A DNA stretch of 64,000 nucleotides. Origin: JABWAJ01 sp038323375 (GTDB lineage Bacteria; Bacteroidota; Bacteroidia; Chitinophagales; Saprospiraceae). Under the pieces are notes generated by a model. The model worked only from the letters and a program-made list of their open reading frames with translations, was not told the DNA's origin and did not search any database. This document shows positions 1 to 9,667 of the stretch, piece by piece. How positions within the stretch are numbered: position 1 is the first letter of the stretch; every line of letters begins with the position of its first letter. Location of the stretch: positions 5,832 to 69,831 of the forward strand of contig JBBQGV010000021.1 in the NCBI GenBank assembly GCA_038323375.1, in the 5' to 3' direction. The position numbers and the translations under genes were made by a program.

Positions 1-258
1 CAGCGCGGTTCGCACGACAATTGTTTTGATCCAGGCACCTAAGGTGGACTCGCGCCGAAACTGCCCTAAGCTTTTGAAAACCTTGATAAATGCTTCCTGG
101 AGCACATCCTGTGCTAATTCAAAGTTGTTCGTTACCCGATAGGCCAGCGTATACATGGCGCTGCTGTAGCGGTCGTACAGGATTTTTTGCGCCAGCCGGT
201 TTTCCGACAGGCAAGCCTCAATGAGTTCGTTCTCCGTCATGCGCACAGTGTAAGACAT
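1..258 (-). CDS. ECF-type RNA polymerase sigma factor, partial (C-terminal part outside window)
   Basis: Reading the minus strand from an ATG at 256-258 gives an open frame to the window edge. It contains sigma-70 region 2: an acidic N-terminus, the segment DVLQEAFIKVF near residues 52-62, and a region 2.4-like GAWIKTIVVRTAL at the edge. This is the usual layout of extracytoplasmic-function sigma factors, which direct RNA polymerase to stress or envelope regulons. An in-frame ATG at 238-240 is an alternative start. The gene diverges from rmuC. Region 4 and any anti-sigma partner lie outside the window, so the subgroup cannot be named. Confidence 0.8.
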   Translation of the reverse strand, partial: MSYTVRMTENELIEACLSENRLAQKILYDRYSSAMYTLAYRVTNNFELAQDVLQEAFIKVFKSLGQFRRESTLGAWIKTIVVRTAL

Positions 259-373
259 CGGCTGTTAGCTGCTGCGTTTGTTCAAAGAAGCTTTTTTGGA
301 GGGAAAAGGTTGTATGAGGGTTTGAAAAATGTTTTTTCGGTGTAGCTTAGAGCTTGGGTACAAAAAAATCACC

Positions 374-1723
374 ATGCAAAACGACTTATCCCTGCTCTTC
401 GGTTTTCTCTTAATTGGGTTGGCGCTCGGCTCGCTCTGCACCTGGCTTTACGCCAAATTTCAGTTGCTCGGAAAAGCCGTGCCCAAAGACGAATTACAGA
501 AAAATTACGTGCTGCGCGAAGTACACGACAAACTCCAGGAACAGGCCGATTTGCACCGCGACGACCTGATGGAAAAGGAAATTCAGTTGAGGCAGCTCAC
601 GGGCGACCTGGCTTCCCGCAATTCGGCACTGCACTATGCAGAGGAAAAATTGCAAACGCTGAAAGAAGAAATCGAAGCGCTGCAATTGCGCTCCAGGATC
701 GAATTTGAAAACATCTCGAACCGCCTCTTAGACGAAAAAAGCCTGAAATTCGGTGCCCAAAACCAGCAGCAAATGCAGGAATTGCTTTCCCCACTGCGCG
801 AGCAAATTAAAGTGTTTGAAGACAGCATTGAAAAAAAATTTGTGGAAGAAACCAAAGACCGCAGCGCCCTGAAAAAAGAAATCGAATTGCTGCGCGACCT
901 CAATCAGCAACTGAGTCAGGACGCCGGCAACCTCGCCAATGCCCTGAAAGGCGACTCGAAAACCCAAGGCGACTGGGGCGAATTTCAATTGGAATTGCTG
1001 CTTGAAAGAGCGGGCTTAGTGAAGGACATGCACTATCGAGCCCAGCCGTCTTTCCGCGACGATGACGGACAAATCAAACGCCCAGATTTCATCATCTACC
1101 TCCCGGATGGCAAACACCTGATCATTGATTCCAAAGTGTCGCTCACTGCTTACGAGCGATTTTTTAACGCAGAAAAAGTTGAAAAACAGGAAAAACACCT
1201 GCGTGAGCACGTAGAAAGTATGCGCCAGCACATCAATGACCTCAATTCGAAGAATTACCAGAGCCTTTACCAGATCAATACCCCCGACTACCTGCTGCTT
1301 TTTGTGCCCATCGAACCGGCCTTCAATGCGGCAGTGCGGCACGATGGTCGCCTGTTCACGGAAGCTTTGGATAAAAACATCGTGATCGTAACGACTTCTA
1401 CCTTGCTGGCTACCATGCGCACGATCGCGTACATCTGGAAACAGGAAAAACAAACGCGCAATGTGCTGGAAATAGCCCGGCAAGGCGGCTTGCTGTACGA
1501 TCGGTTCTGCGCGTTCATCGAAGACCTGAAAACCGTGGGCCAGCGCATCGAAGCTGCTCAAGGTGCCTGGCACGACGCCATGAACAAACTCGTAAATGCG
1601 CGCCGCCACGGGGATACTTTGGTTGGGCGTGCCGAAAAAATCCGGGAATTGGGGGCGAGGACGACCAAGCAGTTGCCGCCGGAGTTGTTGGAATCGGGGC
1701 AAGAGGAGGATGTTCCTCAGTAG
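374..1723 (+). CDS. rmuC: DNA recombination protein RmuC
   Basis: RmuC-family membrane-anchored protein, thought to limit DNA inversions and to have a nuclease-like fold. From the ATG at 374 (preferred to the upstream frame start at 329 because the N-terminus is then the membrane segment) the protein is 449 aa. A transmembrane helix spans residues 5-27 and a long coiled coil about 35-180. The conserved RmuC core follows, with QGDWGEFQLELLLE near residue 195, HLIIDSKVSLTAYERF near 250 and LLLFVPIEPAF near 310. IDSK resembles the catalytic D...xK of restriction-type nuclease folds. Length and order match the family. It stands alone, divergent from the sigma factor. Confidence 0.93.
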   Translation: MQNDLSLLFGFLLIGLALGSLCTWLYAKFQLLGKAVPKDELQKNYVLREVHDKLQEQADLHRDDLMEKEIQLRQLTGDLASRNSALHYAEEKLQTLKEEIEALQLRSRIEFENISNRLLDEKSLKFGAQNQQQMQELLSPLREQIKVFEDSIEKKFVEETKDRSALKKEIELLRDLNQQLSQDAGNLANALKGDSKTQGDWGEFQLELLLERAGLVKDMHYRAQPSFRDDDGQIKRPDFIIYLPDGKHLIIDSKVSLTAYERFFNAEKVEKQEKHLREHVESMRQHINDLNSKNYQSLYQINTPDYLLLFVPIEPAFNAAVRHDGRLFTEALDKNIVIVTTSTLLATMRTIAYIWKQEKQTRNVLEIARQGGLLYDRFCAFIEDLKTVGQRIEAAQGAWHDAMNKLVNARRHGDTLVGRAEKIRELGARTTKQLPPELLESGQEEDVPQ

Positions 1724-1813
1724 TTTTTAACTTTACTTTGACAGGCACAGGCGACCCAAACAGCAATATTCAAAAATGAAACGGCGTTTTGTTACCGTTT
1801 CAAATACATCCCT

Positions 1814-2359
1814 ATGAACAAGGACACTTTTCGTTTGATCCAATCTGCCTGCCTGTTTTTGTTGGTCATTGCCATTCCGGCCTGCAATGCTTTGCGCGCT
1901 GTACGTGCAGAAGAAGCCAGCACCCGTACCAGTAAAAGTAGTAAAGATACCAAAGCCGAACTGCGGCGTGAAGTCGTTTCTTATGCGCAGCAATTTAAAG
2001 GAACCGAATATACCGCGGCGGGCAAAACCCCAAAAAGCGGATTCGATTGTTCGGGATTTACAAGTTATGTGATGCGCAATTTTGAGGTGCCTTTGAGTGC
2101 CAGTTCGCGCGATCAGGCTAAGCAGGGGCGCATTGTGCCGCTGAAAGAAGCCAACCCGGGGGATCTGGTTGTTTTTCGACGCAGCTCCACCACGCCTGTT
2201 TTTCATGTAGCGATGATCGTTTCCAATGACCGGGATGGCATAAAAATCATTCACAGCACCAATACCCGTGGCGTTGTAGTGGATAATTTGCTTCAAAATT
2301 CCTATTGGGAACCTAAAATCTACCAGGTTCGGGATGTGCTGAATACCAGCGGTAAATAA
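1814..2359 (+). CDS. NlpC/P60-family cell-wall peptidase, lipoprotein
   Basis: Predicted cysteine peptidase that cleaves peptide stems of peptidoglycan. The 181-aa product starts with a hydrophobic segment (residues 8-22) ending in a lipobox-like IPAC (Cys24), so it is probably a lipoprotein. The NlpC/P60 domain spans about 50-172: catalytic Cys79 in FDCSGFT, His131 in FHVAMIV and a polar third residue at His147. The PGDLVVF motif typical of the family precedes the His. It is monocistronic in appearance and lies between rmuC and a large T9SS surface protein. Whether it acts in cell separation or wall turnover cannot be told from sequence. Confidence 0.88.
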   Translation: MNKDTFRLIQSACLFLLVIAIPACNALRAVRAEEASTRTSKSSKDTKAELRREVVSYAQQFKGTEYTAAGKTPKSGFDCSGFTSYVMRNFEVPLSASSRDQAKQGRIVPLKEANPGDLVVFRRSSTTPVFHVAMIVSNDRDGIKIIHSTNTRGVVVDNLLQNSYWEPKIYQVRDVLNTSGK

Positions 2360-2430
2360 CCAATAAGTAGGAACAGGTTTGGATTATCGCCACACCCTTC
2401 CTATCTTGGTTGCTCATAATTTCGAAAAGA

Positions 2431-5400
2431 ATGAGAGCGCTTACCCTACTGTTTATCCTGGTGTTGTTAAGCCATACCAAACTCTCCGCTACGCATATTG
2501 TTGGTGGAGAAATGAATTATACCTGTCTGGGCAACAACCAGTACGAAATAACCCTGACCATTTTTCGGGATTGTTTTTATGGCAATCCGCTCGCATTCTT
2601 CGACAATCCGGCGTCCATCGGGGTTTTTAATGCCCAAAATATGCTGCTGCAGAACATCCTGGTGCCGCTGCTCAACAACGATACGTTGAGCCCGGTGCTC
2701 AGCGGGGAGTGTTTTGTCGTGCCCCCCGATGTTTGTGTGCATACCACAACTTACCGAGCCACGGTTACCCTGCCGCCCATCATCGGCGGCTATCAGTTGT
2801 CTTATCAGCGTTGCTGCCGCAACCAGACCATCCTCAACATTGTGAACCCATTGGCAACTGGTGCTACCTATGCGGTGACCATCTCCGAGCAGGCGTTGCT
2901 TGAATGCAATACCAGTCCCAAATTTCAGCAATGGCCACCTTTATACATCTGTGTGAATGAGCCGATTTTGTTTGACCAGTCCGCCACGGATGCGGACGGC
3001 GATTCCATTGTTTACAAACTCTGCGCGCCCCTGACCGGCGCGTCACCGTCCGAGCCCCAACCCCAGCCACCGAACAATCCTCCCTACGATCCGGTCACCT
3101 GGATCAATCCCCCTTATGGCGTTGCCAATATGCTCAATGGTTTCCCCGGCGGGAACGTCCTGCAAATTGATCCTTTTACGGGCTTGCTGACGGGCACGCC
3201 AAATACCATCGGGCAGTTTGTCGTTGGGATTTGCATTGAAGAGTACCGCAACGGCCTGCTAATTTCTACAACCCGGCGCGATTTTCAATACAATGTAGGC
3301 GTATGCGGACAACCCACCGCCGCTTTTTTTGCGCCGGAATTGCAATGCGGCGACCTGACTGTGAATTTTGAAAACCAGAGCCTGACCGCAAACAATTATG
3401 TCTGGTATTTCAATGACCCGGGCGCTGCGGAGAATGTCTTTTTTACGGAAGATGTGACCTTTACTTTTTCGGACACGGGAAGGTACGAAGTCATTCTGGT
3501 GGCAAATCCCAATACGGTGTGCCAGGATACCTTTCGCCGGGAAATCTACCTGCAGCCGGGATCCATTGTGCCTGATTTTAGTTACGAATTTGGCACCTGC
3601 ACCGATTCTTTGCTGGTGCAGGTTACCGACCTGAGCACCGATTCTGTTTCCCAAATTATAGCATGGCTCTGGAATTTAGAGCCTGGCGGCCTGAGTAGCA
3701 CCATTCAAAATCCGGTTTTTGCCATCTCAAGCAGCGGCGAGTACAATTTGTTGTTGACGCTCACGGCTGAAAACGGCTGTAAAGCAACGATTCAGCGAAC
3801 GATAAACGCAAACTTGATCGGAGAAGTCATCGAACGGGATAGTTTTGCCATTTGTCCTGGGGTAGGCATCGGACTGAACAGTATTTTTGATGCTTCTTAC
3901 ACGTATTTGTGGTCGCCTGCGGAAACGTTAGACGATCCCACTTCCCCCAATCCGCTGGCGTTTCCGCAAACAACTACGACTTATTTCGTGACTATCACTG
4001 ACGCAGCCGGCTTTTGCAGCATCCAGCGTTCGGTATTGGTGTTTATCCCGGAAGCCATCGTGCTGGATTTGCCTGCAAACCAAACCACTTGTTCCCCTCA
4101 GGTATTGCTCAACGCCAATGCGAATGTGCCGGGTGCGTATTTTTGGGCACTGAACCCAAACTTCACCAACCAGATTGCTGATACGGACACGGTGACCGTA
4201 ACGCCTTTGGGACAAACGGCTTATTACCTGCTGTTTCGCGATGAATATGGCTGTTTTAAAACGGGCAGCGTCAACATAAATGGCTTAGGCGTAAACGTTG
4301 AATTGTCTGAATCTCCGGTCATTTGCGAAGGGAGTATCGTTGCCATTGCCGCCACGAATGTAGATCCTGCTGATACGCTGATTTACCAGTGGTCGCCCCA
4401 GGATCAGATTGTGTTGTTGGGGAATACCGCTACGCCAATCGTGCAACCGACCGGGGCAGGAACGACTTATTTTGTGGTGACTGCCACCAACCAGCATGGG
4501 TGCAGCCTCACCGATTCCATCCCGGTTACGGTCATTGACACCAGCTCACAATTGGCGTTCGTCACCTCGACCCAATGCAGTGGTTACAAGGTTCAGTTTT
4601 CGAGTTCGAGTGTGAATGCACCGTTTTACAACTGGCATTTTGGCGACCCGGAACAGCCCAATGCTACTGCAACCGGAGCTGTGGTGTCGCATACGTACCC
4701 CGGCCCCGGCAATTATACAGTGATGCTGACCTTAGCTTCTTTCCTGCCTTGTCCGGATACGTTGTTCAGCACCATAACCGTGGCGGAACCGGAAATTTCA
4801 GTGGATTTCGACTGGTCTTACCTGAGTTGTACGGATACGTCCCTGGTGCAATTCAACGACCTGTCGGTGAATACGCAAAGCACCATTGTGGAACGCCTTT
4901 GGTTTTTTGGCGGCGGCTCCCCGTTGAACATCGCTAATCCTACGCTGACGCTGACAGAAAGCGCGCTGCTGAATGTCTCCCTTGTGCTGGTCTCTTCAGA
5001 TGGCTGCCGCGATACCTTGCGCCAGCCGGTCAACATCGAAATGCTGGAGGTTGAGCTTTCGGATACGCTCATTTGTTACGGACAATCGGCCATTTTGAAT
5101 GCTTTTGGCAACGCAGCTTATACTTACGCATGGACGCCTGTTGATGATTTCGACGACCCTTCGGCGACCAGTCCAACGGTGCGCCCTGAAGCTACAACGA
5201 CCTATCAGGTGTTGATATCGGGCGTGAACGGGCAGTGTATGGTTGAACGGGAAGTCACCGTTTCCGTGACGCCCGCCATCGTTTATGAACTGTCGTCGGA
5301 TACCACGATATGCGAGCGGGATTTTTTGTTGTATGCCGACAACAACGGGCCTCAAAATCTGGATTTTGCCTGGTCGCTGTCGCCAGCCTTTAATCCGGTT

Positions 5401-6285
5401 TTTACCACACAGCCTGAGGTCGTCGTGCAACCGGGCCGCCCAACCGTGTATTACCTGCGCCTTGAAGATGAGAATGGTTGCCGGTTGACCGATAGCGTGA
5501 CGGTGAACAGCTATGGGATTTCCGTTTCGGCGGAAGACGCCCTCACGTTGTGCATTGGAGATACGCTGCAATTGGCTGTCAATAACCTGAGTGGCGATCC
5601 GCTCACTTATACGTGGTCGCCTGCGGGCAACATCCTTTCGGGAGGCAATACCGCCACGCCTTTGGTGAGTCCGGCTGCCAACCAAACGTATACCGTGGAC
5701 ATTGCCAATTCATTCGGCTGCACGACTTCAGAAACGGTACAGGTCAATATTTTTAACTTCTTGCCTCCTTTGGCAGTCATGGCCGACCCCGATACCATTC
5801 CATCCGGCACAGAGGTGCAATTAGAAGCAACACAAGACGCCGGATACATTTATTATTGGGAACCTTCAGCCACGTTGAACGCCAACGATATTTTTAACCC
5901 TATCGCAACGCCGCTGGAAACCACCACATATACCCTGACTATCCGCGATCCCAACGGGTGCATCAATCAAAGGACAATAACGATCACCGTTTTTAACCCG
6001 GAATGCCGCGAACCGTTTATTTTTGTACCCAATGCGTTCACCCCCGACGGCGATGGCCTCAATGAGGTGCTGTTTGTGCGGGGGGCAGCGATAGACGAGG
6101 TGTTTTTTGCCATCTACAACCGCTGGGGCGAAAAGGTCTTTGAAAGCACTTCAAAAAGCCAGGGTTGGGATGGCACCTTTAAAGGGAAATTGCTCACGCC
6201 CGATGTGTATGGCTACTACGTTGAGGTGCGCTGCTTTAATGGGGAGACGTATTTTAAGAAGGGGAATGTGACGTTGATACGATGA
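2431..6285 (+). CDS. Giant secreted PKD-rich protein with T9SS type B C-terminal sorting domain
   Basis: Cell-surface protein of about 1,284 aa exported by Sec and then T9SS. The ATG at 2431 gives a signal peptide (MRALTLLFILVLLSHTKLSA); an in-frame TTG at 2410 is less likely. The N-terminal part (HIVGGEMNY..., cysteine-rich) resembles a domain found in Bacteroidota PKD proteins. The middle holds PKD/Ig-like modules with repeated WSPxxxL and TTTYxVxI motifs. The last ~88 residues are the 'gliding motility-associated C-terminal domain': FVPNAFTPDGDGLNE, then YNRWGEKVFES and GWDG. That domain marks type B T9SS cargo. Adhesion or biofilm function is inference. It is followed by an inverted-repeat element. 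Confidence 0.92.
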   Translation: MRALTLLFILVLLSHTKLSATHIVGGEMNYTCLGNNQYEITLTIFRDCFYGNPLAFFDNPASIGVFNAQNMLLQNILVPLLNNDTLSPVLSGECFVVPPDVCVHTTTYRATVTLPPIIGGYQLSYQRCCRNQTILNIVNPLATGATYAVTISEQALLECNTSPKFQQWPPLYICVNEPILFDQSATDADGDSIVYKLCAPLTGASPSEPQPQPPNNPPYDPVTWINPPYGVANMLNGFPGGNVLQIDPFTGLLTGTPNTIGQFVVGICIEEYRNGLLISTTRRDFQYNVGVCGQPTAAFFAPELQCGDLTVNFENQSLTANNYVWYFNDPGAAENVFFTEDVTFTFSDTGRYEVILVANPNTVCQDTFRREIYLQPGSIVPDFSYEFGTCTDSLLVQVTDLSTDSVSQIIAWLWNLEPGGLSSTIQNPVFAISSSGEYNLLLTLTAENGCKATIQRTINANLIGEVIERDSFAICPGVGIGLNSIFDASYTYLWSPAETLDDPTSPNPLAFPQTTTTYFVTITDAAGFCSIQRSVLVFIPEAIVLDLPANQTTCSPQVLLNANANVPGAYFWALNPNFTNQIADTDTVTVTPLGQTAYYLLFRDEYGCFKTGSVNINGLGVNVELSESPVICEGSIVAIAATNVDPADTLIYQWSPQDQIVLLGNTATPIVQPTGAGTTYFVVTATNQHGCSLTDSIPVTVIDTSSQLAFVTSTQCSGYKVQFSSSSVNAPFYNWHFGDPEQPNATATGAVVSHTYPGPGNYTVMLTLASFLPCPDTLFSTITVAEPEISVDFDWSYLSCTDTSLVQFNDLSVNTQSTIVERLWFFGGGSPLNIANPTLTLTESALLNVSLVLVSSDGCRDTLRQPVNIEMLEVELSDTLICYGQSAILNAFGNAAYTYAWTPVDDFDDPSATSPTVRPEATTTYQVLISGVNGQCMVEREVTVSVTPAIVYELSSDTTICERDFLLYADNNGPQNLDFAWSLSPAFNPVFTTQPEVVVQPGRPTVYYLRLEDENGCRLTDSVTVNSYGISVSAEDALTLCIGDTLQLAVNNLSGDPLTYTWSPAGNILSGGNTATPLVSPAANQTYTVDIANSFGCTTSETVQVNIFNFLPPLAVMADPDTIPSGTEVQLEATQDAGYIYYWEPSATLNANDIFNPIATPLETTTYTLTIRDPNGCINQRTITITVFNPECREPFIFVPNAFTPDGDGLNEVLFVRGAAIDEVFFAIYNRWGEKVFESTSKSQGWDGTFKGKLLTPDVYGYYVEVRCFNGETYFKKGNVTLIR

Positions 6286-6392
6286 AGATTTGAGCGCGGT
6301 AGGGTGCGACCCTCGCGGTCGCCCAAACACTCAACGAACCATCAACAAGAAAGATTTGAAAATTTGAGCCGGCCACTACATGTCAAAAATTG

Positions 6393-6670
6393 GTAACTAT
6401 ACAGCCGCCTTCGGCGGCAAGGGCATTTTACGTCCAAAATCGCCACCTAATCAGGTGACACAGCGTTCCACGGAGTAAAGGGAGTCTCGCGGAGTTAAGC
6501 GCCTCCGCGAGACTCCCTTTACTCCGTGAGACTCCGCGCCATATTGGAGTCCTCAGAGACTCCTTGATATTGATGGTGTTCAAAAACATCAATATAGCTC
6601 TGATTCGCATGAATCATCCCAAAATTTGTTGGAGGACAGAAATGGCCGCCGGAGGCGGCTGTATAGTTAC
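6393..6670. repeat. MITE-like inverted-repeat element, non-coding
   Basis: A 278-bp segment bounded by inverted repeats at 6393-6418 and 6645-6670. They match over 26 bp with one mismatch and read GTAACTATACAGCCGCC at the outer ends. Inside are a perfect 26-bp stem with an 8-nt loop (6469-6494/6503-6528) and a 9-bp stem (6567-6575/6587-6595). No plausible ORF is present. This is the structure expected of a non-autonomous transposable element or a large hairpin transcript. A clear target-site duplication was not seen. It occupies the 505-bp gap between the T9SS cargo gene and the C1 peptidase; the rest of that gap shows only a short GC-rich palindrome near 6305-6326. Confidence 0.6.
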
Positions 6671-6790
6671 ATAAAAATAATTAAAAGCCAGATAGACCCA
6701 AAATGGAAACGCATTTTTCAAGCAATCCCCGAAGCCATGAATTGGTAAACAAAACTCCTCCCATCACAACACATAAAACTGACTGTATTC

Positions 6791-7891
6791 ATGAAGCGTA
6801 CATCACTCATTCTCCTCCTGCAAGTCGCCTGCTTTGGTGCCATCCTCGCCCAATACACCTTCACCACCGGCAACCAGGTCAAATGCACCGCCATTAAAAA
6901 CCAGCAATCCACCGGTACCTGCTGGAGTTTTACCACCGTTTCTTATTTAGAATCGGAACTTCTGCGCCTCGGCAAGGGCGAATACGACCTGTCGGAAATG
7001 CACTTAGTGCGCACCATTTACAAAGACAAAGCCCGCAATTACGTGCTGCGCCAGGGCAAAGCCAATTTCAGCGAGGGCGGCTTGTCGCACGATGTGATCC
7101 GGGCGATGGAAATGGGCGGCATCGTTCCAGAATCCGTTTATTCCGGCAAGCGTAGCGGGGATGCGGTGCACGACCACAGCGAAATGGAAGCAGCCATGAA
7201 GGGCTTCTTGGACGCTTTGGTCGCCGGGAAAAAGATCAGCAATAAATGGCCGGCTGCCATCGAAAGCACGTTGGATGCTTACATGGGATCTGCTCCTGAA
7301 AAATTCGACTGGCAAAGCAAAAACTGGACGGCACAAACTTTTGCCAACAGCCTCGGCCTAAATCCGAGCGACTATGTCAGCCTGACTTCGTTTACGCACC
7401 ACCCGTTTTATGAATCTTGCATCGTGGAGGTTCCAGACAATTATTCCAACGGTTCCTACTACAACCTCCCACTCAACGAGTTGCAGGCGGTTGTGGATTA
7501 TGCCCTCGCCAATGGCCATACCGTTGCCTGGGATGGTGATGTGAGCGAAAAAGGCTTCAGTGCAAAAGACGGCATTGCGATCATCCCCGCAGAAGCTGGC
7601 CGGGGCGACTTGTTTTCCAAGCCCGCAGCGGAAACCAACGTTGATCAGACCCTGCGCCAGGAAGCTTTTGAAAGCCTTGCCACCACGGACGACCACCTGA
7701 TGCACCTCGTGGGCACGGCCAAAGACCAAAACGGCACGTTGTATTACCTCACCAAAAATTCCTGGGGAGAAATCAGTCTTTACAAAGGTTTTCTGCACCT
7801 CTCGTCAAGCTATTTCCGGCTGAAAACAGTGGGTATTATGGTGCATAAAAGCGCCATTCCCAAGGCCATTGCGCAAAAAATTAAGTGGTAG
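6791..7891 (+). CDS. Secreted C1-family cysteine peptidase (aminopeptidase C/bleomycin hydrolase-like)
   Basis: Papain-superfamily peptidase of the bleomycin hydrolase/PepC (C1B) type, 366 aa. A signal peptide (residues 1-20, ending ILAQ) indicates export, unlike cytosolic PepC. The catalytic triad is visible: Cys44 in QQSTGTCWSF, His305 in HLMHLVGTA and Asn323 in TKNSWGE. The protein is shorter than classical 450-aa bleomycin hydrolases but collinear. It probably degrades peptides in the periplasm or at the surface. It is followed within about 30 bp by a small lipoprotein gene that may be co-transcribed. Confidence 0.9.
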   Translation: MKRTSLILLLQVACFGAILAQYTFTTGNQVKCTAIKNQQSTGTCWSFTTVSYLESELLRLGKGEYDLSEMHLVRTIYKDKARNYVLRQGKANFSEGGLSHDVIRAMEMGGIVPESVYSGKRSGDAVHDHSEMEAAMKGFLDALVAGKKISNKWPAAIESTLDAYMGSAPEKFDWQSKNWTAQTFANSLGLNPSDYVSLTSFTHHPFYESCIVEVPDNYSNGSYYNLPLNELQAVVDYALANGHTVAWDGDVSEKGFSAKDGIAIIPAEAGRGDLFSKPAAETNVDQTLRQEAFESLATTDDHLMHLVGTAKDQNGTLYYLTKNSWGEISLYKGFLHLSSSYFRLKTVGIMVHKSAIPKAIAQKIKW

Positions 7892-7919
7892 ATTGATGGC
7901 CTGTAATAATTTAGTATCC

Positions 7920-8384
7920 ATGTTTCTTGTTGTCCGGCTGATTTTTGGATTTTGCCTGTTTGCAAGCTTGCTTGTTTTATTCGTTTGTTGTTCCAGAACG
8001 GCTCCTGATCACAGCAACACTGCTGCTGCACTCCAAGATGAATTGCCCGGCAAGTGGCGTGCTACCGGGGTCACTATTCATATAACAGACAGCCTGACCG
8101 TCACACAAACCCTGCAAATTGACGAAGCCACCCTGCGCGAAAAACCCATACTTTGGGAGTTTGAATCCGGCAACCGCTACCGAACGACTTCCGGAGCGGA
8201 GGGGACCCAAGCGCGCGGCATCTGGAATGCATTCAGCGACACCCTGATGATGGTCGAACCCAAGGTAACGTATCAGTACTTAGTTAATTTTACGGCCAAT
8301 GAGGCCATTTTTCGAGCCAGGTTAGACTGGGATGGGGACGGGGAAGAGGATGATGCGTATGTTGGAAGATTTATCAGGGAGTAG
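7920..8384 (+). CDS. Putative lipoprotein, lipocalin-like
   Basis: Small protein of 154 aa from the ATG at 7920; an ATG at 7896 is in frame and possible. A strongly hydrophobic N-terminus ends in a Cys pair (FVCC, Cys23/24) that looks like a lipobox. The mature part contains GKWRATGVTIHI, then a Y/W-rich beta-strand pattern and a DWDGDGEEDDAYV acidic loop. This is the pattern of small Bacteroidota lipocalin-like lipoproteins that bind hydrophobic ligands or have no assigned role. It lies just downstream of the C1 peptidase on the same strand. No specific function is claimed. Confidence 0.65.
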   Translation: MFLVVRLIFGFCLFASLLVLFVCCSRTAPDHSNTAAALQDELPGKWRATGVTIHITDSLTVTQTLQIDEATLREKPILWEFESGNRYRTTSGAEGTQARGIWNAFSDTLMMVEPKVTYQYLVNFTANEAIFRARLDWDGDGEEDDAYVGRFIRE

Positions 8385-8444
8385 TCAAATTTAACACGCC
8401 TAACCCCCGCTTCACAAAAACTTAGCTTATTCATAATCTGCATC

Positions 8445-8477
8445 GTTGGGCTACCGAAAGCCCCCGCTCTACCTTTG
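8445..8477 (+). promoter_or_regulatory. Bacteroidota-type promoter for the btaA-btaB operon
   Basis: A -7 box TACCTTTG (8470-8477), matching TAnnTTTG, lies about 27 bp before the btaA ATG. A TTG element at 8446-8448 sits about 21 bp upstream, where the -33 element of the primary Bacteroidota sigma factor is expected. Confidence 0.45.
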
Positions 8478-8503
8478 CCCGAAGCACTAAAAACAAGGCA
8501 AAG

Positions 8504-9661
8504 ATGAGCGCAATCAACCAATTCCGCGATTGGACCTTTCGGAAAATCCACGGCAACAACCTCGTTTACAATACTTGCTGGGAAGACCCGCGTTGCGATC
8601 GGGAACTGTTGGAATTAAAAGCCGATAGCGAGGTCGTTATGATCACCAGCGCAGGATGCAATGCGCTGGATTACCTGTTGGATAATCCCGCAAAAATCAA
8701 TTGCGTGGATATGAATCCGCGCCAGAATGCGCTGCTGGAGCTCAAATTAGCCACTTTTGAACGCGCAGATTTTGACGACTTGTTCCAACTTTTTGGAAAA
8801 GGCGTTCATCCGGAGGCGGAAGCGCTGTACGTTACGCAATTGCGGGAAGCGATGCCGTATTTTGCCCGCCTGTATTGGGACAAGAGTCTGCATTTTTTTG
8901 AAGGCAAAGGGCTGCGGAAATCGTTTTATCACCACAGTACTTCGGGTATGTTGGCTTGGATGGCCAGCCAATACCTGAAAGCGCAGCGAAAATTGCATCG
9001 CCAGATCCGGCAATTGTTTGAAGCAGATTCCTTAGATCGCCAGGCGGATATTTATTACCAAATCGAAAATCGAATCCTGAACAACCTGATGGAATGGGCG
9101 CTCAACCGTCACTTTGTGATGTGCCTCGTGGGGGTGCCGCGCAGCCAGCAGTTGTTGTTTGTAGAAAAATACGACCGGGGTGCTGCCGGTTTTGTGCAGG
9201 AATGCCTGCGCCGGGTGTTTACGCAGCAGCCGGTCAGCGATAATTATTTCTGGAGACTCTACTTCGACGGGCACTATGCCGAGGAATGTTGCCCCTCCTA
9301 TCTTCAGCGCGGCAATTTTGAAGCCATCCGCCGGCAAGCGCGCAACATCGAAACCCATACGACCACCATCAGCAGGTTTTTGCAACAGCACCCCGGCCAA
9401 TATTCGCATTTTGTGCTGTTGGATCACCAGGACTGGCTTGCCGCCAACGACCACGCCGCTCTGGAAGAAGAGTGGCGGCTCATTTTGGCCAACAGCAAAC
9501 CCGGCACCCGCATCCTGTTGCGCTCGGCTGCCCAAGAAGTGACCTTTTTCCCCGATTTTGTGCAGGATTCGGTGGTTTTTGAAAAAGAAAAAACGCAGGA
9601 AACGCACCGGCGGGATCGCGTGGGTACTTACGCCAGCGTCTACCTGGGGATTGTACAATAA
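8504..9661 (+). CDS. btaA: BtaA: S-adenosylmethionine:diacylglycerol 3-amino-3-carboxypropyltransferase
   Basis: DUF3419/BtaA-family enzyme, 385 aa, that transfers the 3-amino-3-carboxypropyl group of SAM to diacylglycerol. This is the first step of betaine-lipid (DGTS) synthesis. The N-terminal signature YNTCWEDPRCDRELL (residues 19-33) is typical of the family. It is followed by a Rossmann-type SAM site: VMITSAGCNALDYLL, then INCVDMNPRQNALLELK. The C-terminal half contains LDHQDWL, the region that completes the active site. Only 6 bp separate it from a BtaB-like methyltransferase. The pairing makes the function much more secure than either gene alone. Betaine lipids commonly replace phospholipids under phosphate limitation. 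Confidence 0.88.
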   Translation: MSAINQFRDWTFRKIHGNNLVYNTCWEDPRCDRELLELKADSEVVMITSAGCNALDYLLDNPAKINCVDMNPRQNALLELKLATFERADFDDLFQLFGKGVHPEAEALYVTQLREAMPYFARLYWDKSLHFFEGKGLRKSFYHHSTSGMLAWMASQYLKAQRKLHRQIRQLFEADSLDRQADIYYQIENRILNNLMEWALNRHFVMCLVGVPRSQQLLFVEKYDRGAAGFVQECLRRVFTQQPVSDNYFWRLYFDGHYAEECCPSYLQRGNFEAIRRQARNIETHTTTISRFLQQHPGQYSHFVLLDHQDWLAANDHAALEEEWRLILANSKPGTRILLRSAAQEVTFFPDFVQDSVVFEKEKTQETHRRDRVGTYASVYLGIVQ

Positions 9662-9667
9662 TCAAAA

